Assembly: GCA_022478985.1 (NCBI GenBank)
Contig: JAKSZP010006619.1
Span: 62,001-126,000, forward strand
Reading direction: 5' to 3'
Origin: Massospora cicadina
Taxonomy: Eukaryota; Entomophthoromycota; Entomophthoromycetes; Entomophthorales; Entomophthoraceae
DNA: 64,000 bases
The position numbers and the translations under genes were made by a program. The first letter of the stretch is position 1. Every line of letters begins with the position of its first letter. The notes beneath the pieces are model-generated. The model was not told the DNA's origin and did not search any database. It saw only the letters and a program-made list of their open reading frames with translations. Shown piece after piece: positions 1-11,870 of this stretch.

Positions 1-554
1 AATAGTAAACTAGGACTCTTTAAACCAAATAAAGGAACAGTATACATAGCTACTATAACTAAAACATCAGTACTAATTATTTTACTAAGTATAAATAACT
101 GTTACATTCTATACCATTAATAAGTTTTTAAGTACTTTTATTTGCCTAGATATTTCCTTCTGTAGGGAAAAATACAACAGAGAAATAAATATAACTAATT
201 AAATAAAATAACCTAAAGTGCTTTCAATTAAACTTATTCTGCCTATCTTTGTATCAATTATGACTAATTTATTCAACATACAAGTTAATTAAAACTTTAA
301 ACTTACATATGGTGTATCCCTCTTTAGGTTGGGACCACCCAGTGCTAAAAAATAAAACTTTAAACTTATGATTAAAATTAAGTAAAGAAAAATTATAAAG
401 TTTTTAATTATGAGCTATAAATGTTGCAAACTTACTATTTATATACAAGATAAGTAAAAAAGATTTTGTCTGATAGAATTTTATACCTTTTTCAGATTAC
501 CTTATTGAGAAATTAAGTATATGAAACTTGCAAATTTGGAAAGAAATTTTGAAA
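1..554. other. AT-rich stretch without a gene
   Basis: No convincing coding frame is visible; the DNA is dominated by A/T runs. The one recognisable item is a ~42-bp dispersed repeat at 311-352 (starts GGTGTATCCC, contains TAGGTTGGGACCACC, ends in an A-run), which recurs almost exactly at 42613-42654. Confidence 0.6.
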
Positions 555-873
555 CTAAAATAAGAATTTTTTTTAAAAAAGTTGCTTTTCTTAAAGAGAA
601 TAATATAAAGTTAAAAAATAAATGATAAAAAATATAAAGTTTAAAATCATAAATTAACTACAAAATTTACACTAAAAAGTAAAAAATAATTTCTTTGCCA
701 AATATTGCTTTAAAAAAGTTCCTATGTATGACTGCAAGAAAAGAAAGGTGTGCGCACTTACATACAATCATATGTACAATCATAAAAAGTATGTTAAGAT
801 AATATTAAAATATATATAACTATAATATTATATATATATATGATATATAAATATATTTAATATTTATAATATA

Positions 874-2790
874 TTTTATTTGACCAAAGTAAGCTGACCA
901 GGGGATAGACATTACCAAAACTTAAAACCTAAAAATAAATCCTCACTAAAAATAAAATGAATGAACCACCCAAAATGAGCAGATGAGATACATACTGAAA
1001 GCTCAACCAACTAGGTAGGACAGTGGAAACCACTTATCCCATCATGGCAAAAGGGGAGGGGGATTGGGGGGCTCATCTTTGGCAGCATCTTCATCCCAAA
1101 GCAGGGCATGGGCTATGGCAGAGAGCAGAGGCATTGGGGTGTCAGCAGGATGCATAGATTTATCTCTGATGATTGGGGTGGTAGTAATGTAGCCATTACA
1201 CATAAGAGTTTCAACATACCTGTCCAAAGCTAAATCTGCTTTCATGCACGCGTTGGGTAGCTTTGCAAATGTGGTGATATTGATGCAGGTAATCTTTGAT
1301 TTGGGATTCTGCGCTACCACTGCCATATGCTAAATGGCATCATTGGCGCCTTTATGGGCTTCAATCAACATATTTTTTAAACCTTATTGGCTTTGGAGGG
1401 AACAATGAGAGGAGGGATTCTTCTAGCGAGCATTGCCACTGATTTGGTGGAAGCTTTGCAGATTGGATGACAATCTGGCTTAGCCATTGCTTCAACAGCC
1501 AGCTGGTGGTTGCTGCAGAACATTTTGGCATCTTTCTAGGGGGTGTATAAATGAGGGGGTAGCTCACCATCTTGGTTAATAAACACAAACTGCTTGATTT
1601 ACATATTGCAGTCTTCAATTAAATTCCAAGACTCATCAATCTCAGCCAATAGATCCCAAGGATTTTGGTTGAATTGAATTGGGGAGTCAGCATATTAATG
1701 AGGTTTGGTTGGCTCATTGGGAGATGCATGGGATTGAACTGGGGTCCAATTCTATGCTTGATTGGATGGAGCATTTGTGGCACTGGGGTGAGGTGTAGAC
1801 TGATTGGTAGCTGTTGGCACAGCTGCAGCAACAAGCTTTGAGGAAGGGGAGGTAGGATTGTACCCCATATTAAAGCTGGCACAGGATGTGTGGAAGATTG
1901 AAAGCCAGTGGATGAAAAATCAGAGCTGTCAGAATTGGCTATGGATGGGCACTTACATTTTGAGTGGTCCAACTTAAAACAGGACAGACAGATCATCCAT
2001 CCACCCTCAACATGGGCCCAGAACGGATAGTTGAGGGCAGAGGGGATAACGGCGTGGGGGGAATTGACAGGGCAATTTTATTTAATTCAGGGCTGATGGT
2101 GGCATATGCCTGAGGCTCAGCGAGGCGTGTGGCCCCATTTGGGACCACAAATTGCAAGATGGGGTTGGAGCCATAGGCTACCAAACCTTCCATCAGCTCC
2201 TGGTGAAGCACCTCAGGGGGAAAGTGGGTGGGCAAACCAGCGAACTGAACCACCAGAGTGGTATCTGCTGGGAGCTGGGTCCTAATTGCAGGGAGAGGGG
2301 TACAATGGAAAATCAGGGGCACAGTTGCCGCAGTGGCAGCATCAGCTTCACAGGTGAAGCTGAGATCAAAGTACCCCTTATATGGGGTGGAAAATAAAAC
2401 CGGTGGGATGAATCACCACCTGAGCCATTTTGATAATGGCTTAGTCATGGTAGGGGAAAAGTTTTCCATAATCAACCCTAAGGCCAAAATGCATGTTGCT
2501 CTGGGGGAGCACCAGGGGGCAATGTGGCACCACTTGGGTTTGAGCAAGGTGGGCGTTAATATCCTTGGGAGGAATGAATTGTCTCAGGGGTTTGGTATAA
2601 CTGGGAGAGCCAGTTTGAGCACAATTACCTGTCAGATGGAAAATGGCAAGGGGAGTTTCGCTGCTGCCCTACACTGGGGCAGCCAGCAGGGAATCTGATA
2701 AAATTGGAGTGAAACTACAGCAGGCAATTGAGTTTTACTTTTTAATCCATATATTATTGCTTGGAAAGTTATGCCAAGTGGAAAGAAGTG
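874..2790 (-). mobile_element. Gag-only retroposon GAR, copy 1
   Basis: This - strand copy shares its layout with copies at 2868-4774 (+) and 9957-11870 (-). All three have a 5' segment rich in proline codons, one degenerate gag-like frame, and the same 3' end, read as TCCCCTGGT(T/C)(G/A)GCTTAC followed by a short tail ending TCAAATAAA. No LTRs, reverse transcriptase or endonuclease frame lie between the ends. The tail and the long target duplication seen at copy 3 suggest LINE-type target-primed insertion, making this a non-autonomous, HAL1-like element. Ends here are approximate because the flanks are AT microsatellite. Confidence 0.6.
1042..2322 (-). pseudogene. GAR gag-like ORF, copy 1
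   Basis: The broken - strand frame runs from about 2322 down to 1042. The first block (2322-1993) carries the family signature of all three copies: a hydrophobic strand (LVVQFAGLP), then LPP/FPPE, then an MEGL..YG..P helix-turn and an RLAEPQAYATI segment, which could be an RRM-like or gag N-terminal fold. After a frame change a zinc knuckle follows (CLSCFKLDHSKCKC at about 1975-2012, pattern CX2CX4HX4C). The C-terminal part is helical with repeated alanines. The fold assignment is inference; the knuckle is visible. Stops and shifts make it non-functional. Confidence 0.55.
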
Positions 2791-2867
2791 TAATATTTAT
2801 AATATTTATTAAATAATAATATATAATAATTATATATGTATTACATATTATAAATTATATATAATAT
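2791..2867. repeat. AT microsatellite at inverted-repeat centre
   Basis: Almost pure A/T (TA/TAA-type units) between the two opposed GAR copies; similar AT tracts lie at 780-873 and 4775-4930, outside the copies. Confidence 0.7.
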
Positions 2868-4774
2868 TACTCTCTTTTCACTCAATCTCACTTTGAGCAA
2901 ATTATATAAAGAAGAGTCTAATTTACCACTGCCATCTGGCCACACCTGTATTACTATTTGTGACTTCAGATCCACCGCCTGCTGCTCCAATGTGGGGTAG
3001 CGTTGCTCCACCACCTAGCAATTTCTGCACTGCAGGCAAATGTGTTCACATGGGGTCAAATAGCTCACCCTCTTCTTCCACCTGTTTTGTCCCCTCACAG
3101 GACTTAGTGCTCCACCTGGCACGCATCCAACCTTCTTTCCCCCATCCTCTTGTCCTCCCTCACTCCAATATCCAATTTTGCCTACAATTTGACTATGGGT
3201 GTTTATTTCTATATGCCAACAAGGCAATTATCTAACTTGCCATCGCTGCATTTGCACTAGCTGGCTTTATCAATTTCCTTCTGTTTAAGGGCTATTTTGA
3301 TATTGGCTTCCAGTCAGAGGAGGATGCTGCATAAGCGGCCTCTACTCCCCTTATCTATAAAAACACTATACCTACTACCCAAACTCGCCTCTCTTCAGAT
3401 ACCACAATGGTGGTGTTATTTGCATCCCTCCCTTCCCACCTCCCACCCCAAATCTTATATGAGCAGTTGATGGCAGGGCTTATGGCTTATGGCTATCAAC
3501 CCAACCTTGTCTTCAATGTTCTCTCTGGTGCAGATTGCCTTGCTGTACCTCAAACCACTGTCACCATAATCCCACACTACCCTGTCATAGCCCAACAAAT
3601 TCCCTCATGCTCATATTGCAATGGCACCTGAGCATTTCTTTTGGGCTTGAGTAGATAATGGTCACCAAATTTGTCCTCTCTGTTTTAGACTCAACTATTC
3701 AAAGTTTTCTGCCCTCAAGTCACTTCATCTGGTGTAGCTTCTGGGCCATATTTAGCAGATTCTTAATGGGGCATTTTGTTGCCCCCTCCCACTTAATGTT
3801 CTCATCTAATGGGCCATAGTGAGATATTGGCCCCCATCAAATTATCTGCTCACATTAACCCACCCAATTTCACCCACGCCAATTAGAGTCAGGCCTGGAC
3901 CACCATTCACACCCAAGCAGCCCATTTGTACCTTACCCACCCTAACTCTATATCCAATGTTCATTTGAACCAAAATCCATGGGACCTATTGGCTGAGATT
4001 AACAAATTAGGTAACTTTATCACAAATGAGGAATCTGGTGAGCCTCTCAGACAATTCAATTATATTTGGGCCAAATTTTACAAGTCTGATTTTGACAAAA
4101 TTCTATCTCACAATCAAATCACTTCAAAACCCTATACCATACCCTACCAAAGTGACCACTAGCTCACCTTAGAAGCGGTGGCCTCACCCCATTGCCCAGG
4201 CCTCCACAAAGCAGTGGCCCAATCAGTGGCTCAATTCCATGAAGAGCTTATCATAATCAACTACCCCTCTAATTTTCCTAAAGCAGCACAGAGCAAAATT
4301 ACCAAATTATATGATGATGCTGAAGCTGCTGTCATGCATGTTGCAAAACTAGCAGATTTTGACCCATCTGCTAAAAACACCTGACAAAAATAAAATCAAT
4401 ATTTTACAACTTCCAAAAGCCCACATTCAAGCTGAACATCATGCTGCAGAACTAGTTGAAGCTGTCTTCCAAGATAATCTTGAGGAAGATAACCAATTTT
4501 TCACCCACATCTACCCCATCACACTGATGCCCCAGCACCCTGACTCTTTGCTTTTGTCCATTTCTACAATGATACTGATCCAGTCATGAAGAATAGACTG
4601 TAGATAAGCTTCCAGACCTCCCCTCACCCTCTTCCAAGGTAGGTTAACAGTATTTTGCTCCCCAACTGGTTGAAGGTTTTTTTTAGTTTTATTGTTCTAT
4701 TTATTCATTTGTTCAGTTCTTTTGCTCATCAAGTATCAGTAATGTCTGTCCCCTGGTTGGCTTACCTCAAATAA
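2868..4774 (+). mobile_element. Gag-only retroposon GAR, copy 2
   Basis: The 5' start (CACTTTGAGCAAATT near 2889) matches the 5' start of copy 3 read on the - strand (CACTTTTGAGCAAATT near 11835). The 3' end reads CCCCTGGTTGGCTTACC then TCAAATAAA, the same tail as copy 3. No LTR or polymerase is present. The target is AT microsatellite, so a target duplication cannot be recognised. This copy is closer in protein sequence to copy 3 than to copy 1. Confidence 0.6.
3240..4590 (+). pseudogene. GAR gag-like ORF, copy 2
   Basis: A degenerate + strand reading in several frames. At 3407-3630 is the family block (MVVLFASLPSHLPP, then an LMAGLMAYG turn, then a VTIIP segment). At 3926-4160 a helical segment begins DPLNQNPWDLLAEI-like, and at 4178-4384 an alanine-rich amphipathic helix pair matches the - strand 10345-10593 reading of copy 3 (both contain F.EEL....YP.N.P.AA...I..L.D.A..AVM). 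The latter block suggests a gag-type multimerisation domain. Function is inferred from architecture; no database family was recognised. Confidence 0.5.
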
Positions 4775-5306
4775 ATTTAGATATATAATATAGTATATAA
4801 TATATTATATACTATATATAATACTATATATAAGTTGATATATAAAATATATATACAATATATATTAATAAATATATAATATATTTTAAGTATACATATA
4901 TAAATTATAATAAATATATAATATAGACAAATGTAGATTGTACATATGATAGTATACAAATGTGCATGCCTCGCTTTCCTTGCAGTTGTATGTAAGAATT
5001 TTTTAAAGCAATTATTTAGCAAAGAAATTATTTTTTACTTTTTAGTGCAACTTTTTTGGTTGAGTTTGTGTTTTTTACTTTATATTTTTTACCTTTTTAT
5101 TGTTTTCTCTCTTTAAGAAAAGCAAGTTTTTTTTAAAAGAATTTACCTTTTTATTTTATCTTCTATTTTTTGGCATGCTTTGATTAAAAATATTATATAG
5201 TGCAAAAGTAAATATGTAGTTTAATTTGTATTACAAAAGTTAACATTATGTATTAAACCTCTCATTTATATATAAATGTATTTTGGTATGTATATGAGAT
5301 TTATAG

Positions 5307-6466
5307 TGTTGGGATTTTTGCCCATATTCCCAGCCTGCTAGATTACCAGGAATCACTAGGGGATAATTCCCTAATGCAAGGTGAATTGGAAATCGGTGGA
5401 CTCTAATTTTGGAGTAACTATGATTGGGGGATTTTTAGGATATTCAACTGGTTATATCCATCAGTGATCAATCTGGATAAATACTTAAGATCTCGTCAGG
5501 TGGAGTTGCTGACAAAATAGGGGCATCTGATAGTGATTAACTATCAGGTGTACCAACTTGGGATCAGTCAGGTTTCATCACCAACTGATTATGAATGAGT
5601 AGCAAGTTGTGAGGCGCGTGATGCCGCCTGCAACTAGTGAATCAATCAATTTGGTGCATGACCTGCCTTAATGGGTAATAAGTCCCATTACTAGCAGGTC
5701 ACTAGCCAAATATGTTTGGTTTGCATGGATTGAGAGGAAAACATTAGGGATATGTTTTATGACTCTTTCCGTTTAGGTATCAAGGATGTTCAATGACAAA
5801 ATCCTAGCCAGGATGGGGAAGACCATCACTGCTGAGACAAGGATGGGTTATTCAACAGCTAAGGCTGCCATTTCGTTGAAGAGGTGTCAACCAAGGGTTA
5901 GATGACCAAATCCCCACTATAAATTCCCTAGAATTCACTCATAATAAAAAAACAATAAACAGTTAGATCATATTACAGATATATATCTCTATAGTTTTAA
6001 TCTAGTATATAGTTTAAGTAGTAAACTATTATCAGCTTTCAATTGTTCTATTCTTCTCAAGGATATTATTGCTGTGTGTGATAATTGGGAGACTCTTTTG
6101 GGAAAAGAGTAAAGATCTGAGCGGTGATCTAGAGAAGGAGGAGAATCAATTGAGGATTGCTGCTGACTGTGAGTTGGATCAAAGAGACTGTCACCAGGGA
6201 ATCTCAGAGAAGAGCAGGTTGGATAGAACGAGGGAACAAATCCCTAGATCAAGACATCTCAAGTATTTCAAGCAGGAATGCTGGCTGAGCACTGGGCTGA
6301 GATATAAGAATTCCACTCAACTATGGATAATAGTTATCATACTATTATCAACCAATAATATCATATACTATATAATGTGGACAAAGTGCACAAGAACTGA
6401 TCCTGTTCAGTAATAAGTTTATTGAGGTTGTTTGCTGATAATAACCCAAAGCAATAAATTTTTACA
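5307..6466 (+). repeat. G1 5' LTR
   Basis: It begins TGTTGGGATTTTTGCCC and ends TTTTTACA, with the usual TG...CA termini. It aligns along its length with 15653-16806. A TATA-like CACTATAAATTCCC at about 5917 on the + strand is in the right orientation to drive the element. The short open frame at 6069-6413 also occurs in the other LTR (16414-16653) but has no recognisable protein features. Confidence 0.85.
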
Positions 6467-6469
6467 ATT

Positions 6470-6487
6470 TGGTGCTCACTACAGGGG
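6470..6487 (+). promoter_or_regulatory. Primer-binding site of G1
   Basis: TGGTGCTCACTACAGGGG lies 3 nt after the 5' LTR. The identical 18 nt follow the 5' LTRs of G2 (34154-34171, - strand) and G6 (61272-61289). It would pair with a tRNA ending in ...GUGAGCACCA; the tRNA was not identified. Confidence 0.75.
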
Positions 6488-6514
6488 TGTAGTTGAGTTG
6501 AAGAACTTATAAGA

Positions 6515-7834
6515 ATGTCATATAAAGATGAGTTACGCAAACTGTGGATGGAGTTAGCCACTGTGAATCATTTTGCCCTAAACTCAGAGGATCATTGGAA
6601 ATTTGCAGCCATGGAAGAACGAGTCACTAAGATGTAGGAAGGGATTGATAATGTTGTGAGATTTTGAAACAAATTACTTGGAAAGCAACTTCATTAAAGA
6701 AGAATGAAGGGGATTTAGTTCAAAAGGTCTTATATCTGAAAATGGAGTGATAAGTGGATTGCATTTATTTGAGAAATTTCAGCACTGATATAGAGCGACT
6801 GATCAAACAGGTTGAGGAACTTAAACTCACAAATATGATTGCAAGCCAATTGTGGCAAGTGATGCTGAATAAAAAAGTCCTCATATGATAATTTGGAAGT
6901 TGAATACCCCAAGGAACATGTCACCCACTTTTGCTGCCATTTTGGAGATGACGCCAAAAGTCACTCCTCAAGTGAGCTGAGTGGCTGAACCCAGAGAATT
7001 GTCTAGAGATAACTCAGAGGAATTTAAAGTTACACTGAATTGTCAATGTTCCATTGGGATAATGCCTCACCATTTTTCTGACTGTTCAATATGACCATAT
7101 ATGGCTATGGGGATTGTCAAAAGGCGTTGAAAGTCATGAATTGCCTAGACACTGACTGTCAAAACTTAGTGTTATCCCACCTGGAGGGGGACAACTGGTC
7201 ATATGTGGAGGCAAAGGCGGCCATCATGAAGGAATTCAGGAGTCCAATTCACATGTCAAAGTGCAAACAGGAGTTTATGGGTTTCCAGTTTCATAAAAAC
7301 AAGTCTTTAGCTAGCTCCATGGATTGGTTCTACCAGGAGTCACAAATCCTGTTTGTAGAGAAGGTACTGGATGACTTTGATTCCAGAATCGCCTTAAAAG
7401 TGGCCCTTCAGCCCTATTGTGGTTTGCACCAAATGATGTCTTCCATGTTTGTAATGGAAATAACTACCTCTCAAATGGTAGATAATTTGAAAATTTTGGG
7501 AGCAACCTTTGATGCCACAAACAGAAGTTTCAGATCCAATCTGGTGTGCAATTCAAATCCCACAAAGGGGAACAAAGGTGCTAAAAAGATGAACAACCAA
7601 ACCATTCCAGGGAATAAACCTGAAAAATTCAGATGGTTGAATAAGAAGGAAAAGGTCTGCTACAAATGCAGTGGAAAGGGACATTTTGCCATGCACTGCA
7701 AGAAGCTTAAAGATCAAATCAGTGAAGTCCAGGAAAAAGAGTCAGCTGCCACCAAGGAATTGGGAAAAGGGCCCATGGCCTATAATGGGAACAGTCATGA
7801 GCTGCGGAGAAGCCTGCTTCTTTTGACATCATAA
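6515..7834 (+). pseudogene. gag: G1 gag polyprotein remnant
   Basis: The probable start is ATG at 6515 (MSYKDELRKLW), matching the G6 start at 61323 (MSYKEELWKLW). The first third is broken by stops. The capsid-like part is open at 7091-7834 and matches G6 61890-62590 almost block for block (LSHLEGDNWSYVEAKAAIM versus LPHLNKDNWSYAEAKAAIM). A single CCHC zinc knuckle, CYKCSGKGHFAMHC, lies near 7660-7701 and would bind RNA during packaging. The family is the capsid-nucleocapsid precursor of Ty3/Gypsy elements. Confidence 0.8.
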
Positions 7835-8534
7835 CTGAGAAAATTGATATCAGTGATCTGTTTGTGGATGAAGATGTACAGGATCTACTGTATCAAGTGG
7901 TCAATTTGGATGTAAATGCAGTGACCAGATCTGGGGCGAAGGGAATCAACCCTGAGATAATCAAGGAAGTTGCCCAGCTGTACGCCTGACAACTAGCAGA
8001 CAAGATTCAAATTGCTAAGAATCCTAAAGAATTGTCATAAGTCCAATTAGATGAGGCTAATCCTTCAATCCCCCTCAGCGTTATAAAGGAATCATTTCCT
8101 GATTTATTGGCACAAATTATTCACACCCTCAATTTGGCTAATACGTCGCTATACAATTAGTAAACACTAAATTTCAATACTCTGAGTGTATGTATATAGA
8201 CATACAAGTGAATTGAGTGTGGGTGAGGGCAATTGTTGACAGTGGAGCACCCATCAACATTGTCTCGACCAAGCTGGTAAAGAGGGTGAATATATCACCA
8301 GACTTGGAACATAAGAAGGAGTACAGAACAGCTGGGCTGAATACCACCATCTCCTGTGGAGCGTATAGCACTTTGCCACTACAATTTGGGTTATTGGAGG
8401 TATCTGCACCAGCAATAGCTTTGGACAACCAGAACTATGACATTCTGATCAAAACGGAAGTTCTACAAAATTATGGAGTAAAATGTAACTTTGAAGATAA
8501 TACGTTGACAATATTGTGTCAGAAGTTATCATAG
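7835..8534 (+). pseudogene. G1 aspartic protease
   Basis: After a linker with stops (7835-8210), the frame 8217-8534 holds the protease active-site motif VDSGAPINIV near 8230, a Ty3/Gypsy form of D(S/T)GA, followed by strands matching G6 62990-63316. The C-terminal NYDILIKTEVL segment is the usual second conserved block (ILG-like). It would cleave the Gag-Pol precursor. The domain itself is open here, but it is separated from gag and RT by stops. Confidence 0.75.
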
Positions 8535-9956
8535 GTATATCATAAGGATGGTGAAGCTCTGCTGAATAGGAGAAACAACTTCATCAATTTAATACACAAT
8601 AACGACATTGTCCCAATTTGATATCAATTAATTGGTCAGAAGTGACAAGAGATGCTGACAGAATTTTAGAGAACTGGGGAGTTACACTGAGGATCAAGAA
8701 TGAGAAGACCATACCTCCAGGATTCAGATGATAGTCAACATGGGGTTGGCATTTGAGGTACCTGAGCTGTTGTATGGGGAGGTTGGAAGCCCCTGGAAGA
8801 AGTCCAGAGTAGAGCTTGGGTGGCTCCTGGGATAATAATGTCAGGCTATGGAGAAATTCGAGTTCTTCTGGCAAATTTAAGTGAAAAACTGATGAAGATC
8901 AGGAAGAATCATATCATTGCATTTGTTCATCTGATCCAGATGGCTGAATTGAGGAGATTCCATTAAATTGGGACTCTTGATGAGATGGGATTACCAGCCA
9001 GGGTAACTGAGAGTATCAACATATTGGTTGATCAAGAGCAACTCGCTGATCTGTTGGAAGGCTAGAAAGAGGAGGTGCTCAAATTGTTTGAAAATTATTG
9101 TGAAGTCTTCACTCAGGATGACCACAATTTGGGATGCGCAAGAGATGTGATCCACAAGTTCAACACTGGGGAAAATTTGCCAATCAGGATGAGATTGATC
9201 TGATGATTGAAAGCATTTGAAGCAGTAGTGGAAGATGAAATCAGCAAACTAATGAAGCATGGGATTCTAGTTCTGTCATCAAGTCCCTGGGAAAGTTCAA
9301 TTTTAATCATTAAGAAAAAGGATGGCTCCAACCAGGTGGTGATTGACTACCAAAAGCTGAATAAGATTATGAAGAAAGATTCATATCCCCTACCAAGAAT
9401 TGATGATGCTCTAGATTGACTTGGAGAAGCAAATTATTTCTCTGCAATGGATCTGATCTCAGGATATTGGCAAATCGACTTGCAAAAAGAAGAGCAAGAA
9501 AAATGAACAATTATTACTGTGCAGGGGCTATACCAACCGACGAGGATGCCCCAGGGTCTATGTAATGCGCCTGCAACGTTCCAGAGGGCCATGGACGCTA
9601 TACTGAGCGACTTGAAGTTGTCATGCGTTCTGGTGTAATTGGATGATATCAATGTGTTCAGTAGGACGTTTACTGTTCACTTACACCACTTGATAGAAGT
9701 ATTCAAGTGACTTTCCACGGCTAACCTGAATATTAAGCCAAGGAAGTGTCACTTCTTCAAAAAGAGTTGGAATATCTGGGATTTGTGATCAACTCTATTG
9801 GATTGCAGCTGAAATCCCAGAAGATAGAAGCTATAGAACGTATGGCTGTGCCAAAGAGTGTCTGAGACATCCAAATGTTTTTTGGGATGGTCAGATACTA
9901 CAGAAGATTTATTCAGGACTTTGCCCAAATAGCCATGCCCTTATTCAATCTATTGA
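8535..9956 (+). pseudogene. pol: G1 reverse transcriptase, N-terminal part
   Basis: A pre-RT linker (8535-9150) includes LVDQEQLADLL-like and CARDVIHKFNTG segments shared with G6 63840-63990. RT proper starts near 9207, with SSSPWESSILIIKKKDGS and IDYQKLNKI (motifs 1-2), then YFSAMDLISGYWQI (motif A), then MPQGLCNAPATF (motif B) and the catalytic block near 9633-9650 reading V-stop-LDDI where YLDD is expected. The tyrosine codon has become TAA. The frame continues into RNase H-side sequence until the GAR insertion at 9957. Confidence 0.82.
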
Positions 9957-11870
9957 TTTATTTGAGGTAAGCCAACCAGGGGATAGACAGTACCAATACA
10001 AAATAATGACCAAAAACACAAACCAAAAACCCTAAATGAGTGGCGATACACCAAAACAAAAAGGAAAACCTAGCCAACCAGGTGTAGCAGTTGTGAACCG
10101 CTTTAACCCACCATGGCGGAGGGGAGAGGGAGGGGGTATCAGACAGATTATCAATTTCTTCTTCACTAATGAAGAGACGGACTAAAGTTGAGAGCAAAGG
10201 GGTTGGGGCATCCACAGGATGTGGGTTGAGGAAAAATGGAAAAGGTTAAGCTCTTTGTTAACAAGCTGGGCCTGGAGCACAGCCTCCAGGAATTTGGCAA
10301 CATGGTGTTTAGCTTGTATGCGTGCATCGGGAATCTGGGAAAATTTAGTTATGTTGGCTCTGGTGATGCGCGTGGTGGGAAAAAATTCTGCCAGTGCAAT
10401 AAACTTGCATGACAGCAGAGGTGGCGGTATCCCTTAATCGTTCAATTTCCACCTTTGCAACCTCAGGTAAATTGGCTGGGTAATTGTTTTTATGTAGTCC
10501 CTCATTAAAACTGAGTGACAGATTGTGCCACGGCTTTTTGGAGAAGGCAGCTATCAGGAGAGGCCACAGCGGCTTTGGCAAGTTGATGGTCACTCAAGAA
10601 TGGGGTAGCGGTGGGTTTAGGGATATATTTCTTAGGTGGGAATGGGGCAACAAAATCAAAGGTAGATATGGTTCTAAATTAATTGGAAAGTTGGGAGGTG
10701 GTACAATTTCCCCCAGATTCAGTTATTTTATCAATTGGTCCCAGGGATTTTGATTAAGCATGATTGATTTGGAGGGACGAGGTTTTGGTTGGGTAAGTTT
10801 TGGGGAGTTAAATTGGTTGGACTGAATATGGGTCTAAACCTGCTCCTGATTGGGTATTTTGTTAGAAATTAAGCTGGCTTGGGCTTTGGTTGCAAAGGTT
10901 TTATTGATTTTTGAGCGTTCAGCTGGAGGGGGGCAGCCAAAATCCCCACTCAAAAGCTGTTTGTGCGGCCTCATGTTTGGGCTTGGCAGATTCTGCTTGT
11001 TTTGAATTGTAGCTACAGTATTTTTTGGAATGATTCAACTCATGGTAGAGGGGACAAATGGTGCTGCCATTGTCAATACAAGCTCAAAAGAAGTGATCTG
11101 GTGCAGATTAGTATGGGCATGTGGTGGGATGTGCTGGGCTATGGTTGGCTGGTGGAGGGTAATGGTGGCCATTGCCCGTGGTGCTGCTAACCGCTCAGCT
11201 CCGCTTGAGACCAGGAAGTGGAGAATGGGGTTTGTACCATATTTGGATAGCCCCATCACCAGTTCTTCAAAGAGTTGCTGAGGCGGGAGGTGCGAAGGAA
11301 GATTTGCAAAGGTCACCACCATTGTGGTGTCACTGGGGAGGCGCGTATGGGTTATAATAATAGGTATTTTTATATATCAAGGGCGTAGTTGCTGCAGCAG
11401 CTGCGTCCTCTTCAGTGGGAAAACCAATATCAAAATAACCCTTATAAGGGCGTAAGTCAATAAATCCCGCCAGAGAAAACGTGGATGTTGCCAGCTCAAT
11501 TATTGCTTTGTTGGCATATGGGAAGAGATGCCTGTATTTGACTCAGAGGCAAAAGAGAATATTTGATTGGGGTAGGGCAAGTGGGTGGGGGCGGGTTGGG
11601 TGGACTCGCGCTAGATTTAATGATATGTCCCTTGGAGGGACATATCAGCCTGATGCATTAGGCGTACTGGATGAGCCAGTTTGCATGAGTTTGCCTGCAG
11701 GGCAGAAAGCGCTATCAGGTGGAGCGCTGCTGCCACACGCTGGGGCAGCAAGTGGCAGATCAGCTGACATAAAATGAAAACTGATATGGTGGATATGACG
11801 ATGGAAAATTTTTCGGATGCTTTTATAATAAATTTGCTCAAAAGTGATGTTGAGCAGAAAGAAAAGCTTT
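9957..11870 (-). mobile_element. GAR copy 3, nested in G1 pol
   Basis: The insertion is bounded by an 18-bp target duplication at 9939-9956 and 11871-11888 (CCTTATTCAATCTATTGA versus one mismatch). On the - strand it starts near 11870, reads through CACTTTTGAGCAAATTT, and ends GGTTGGCTTACCTCAAATAAA at 9957. It removes nothing: the pol reading (FNLL..., then the RT thumb/RNase H region) resumes at 11871. The long duplication and A-rich tail point to target-primed reverse transcription rather than DNA transposition or LTR integration. Confidence 0.78.
10140..11640 (-). pseudogene. GAR gag-like ORF, copy 3
   Basis: The best block is 11322-11035 (- strand): MVVTFANLPSHLPPQ, the EELVMGLSKYGTNP turn, and RLAAPRAMATI, colinear with copies 1 and 2. 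Just after it a knuckle-like CPLYHELNHSKKYC keeps the H and two cysteines but has Y for the second C. The alanine-rich helical C-terminal block is at 10593-10345. Frameshifts separate the blocks. The protein would be RNA-binding gag/ORF1-like; no enzyme domain is present. Confidence 0.55.

Larger units (their letters stand above)
555..5165. repeat. Imperfect ~4.6-kb inverted repeat
   Basis: Read on the - strand, 555-800 aligns with 4915-5165 on the + strand: both contain GATTGTACATATGAT, then TTTAAAGCAAT, then AAAGAAATTATTTTTTACTT, then CTCTTTAAGAAAAGCAA. Inward of these arms are AT microsatellite tracts, then two opposed copies of the same gag-only retroposon, meeting at an AT-rich centre near 2791-2867. 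The outer arms look more alike than the retroposon copies, so either a palindromic duplication diverged unevenly or two copies landed independently in duplicated AT-rich DNA. Which of these happened cannot be settled by eye. Confidence 0.6.

Noticed and set aside
4777..5022. A - strand open frame of ~81 codons rich in I, Y and L
   Set aside because: It is a translation of AT microsatellite DNA, with no complexity and no homologue in the mirror arm.
6069..6413. A 114-codon + strand frame, repeated at 16414-16653
   Set aside because: Both copies lie inside the two LTRs of G1, so similarity is due to the repeat; no protein motif and the second is shorter.
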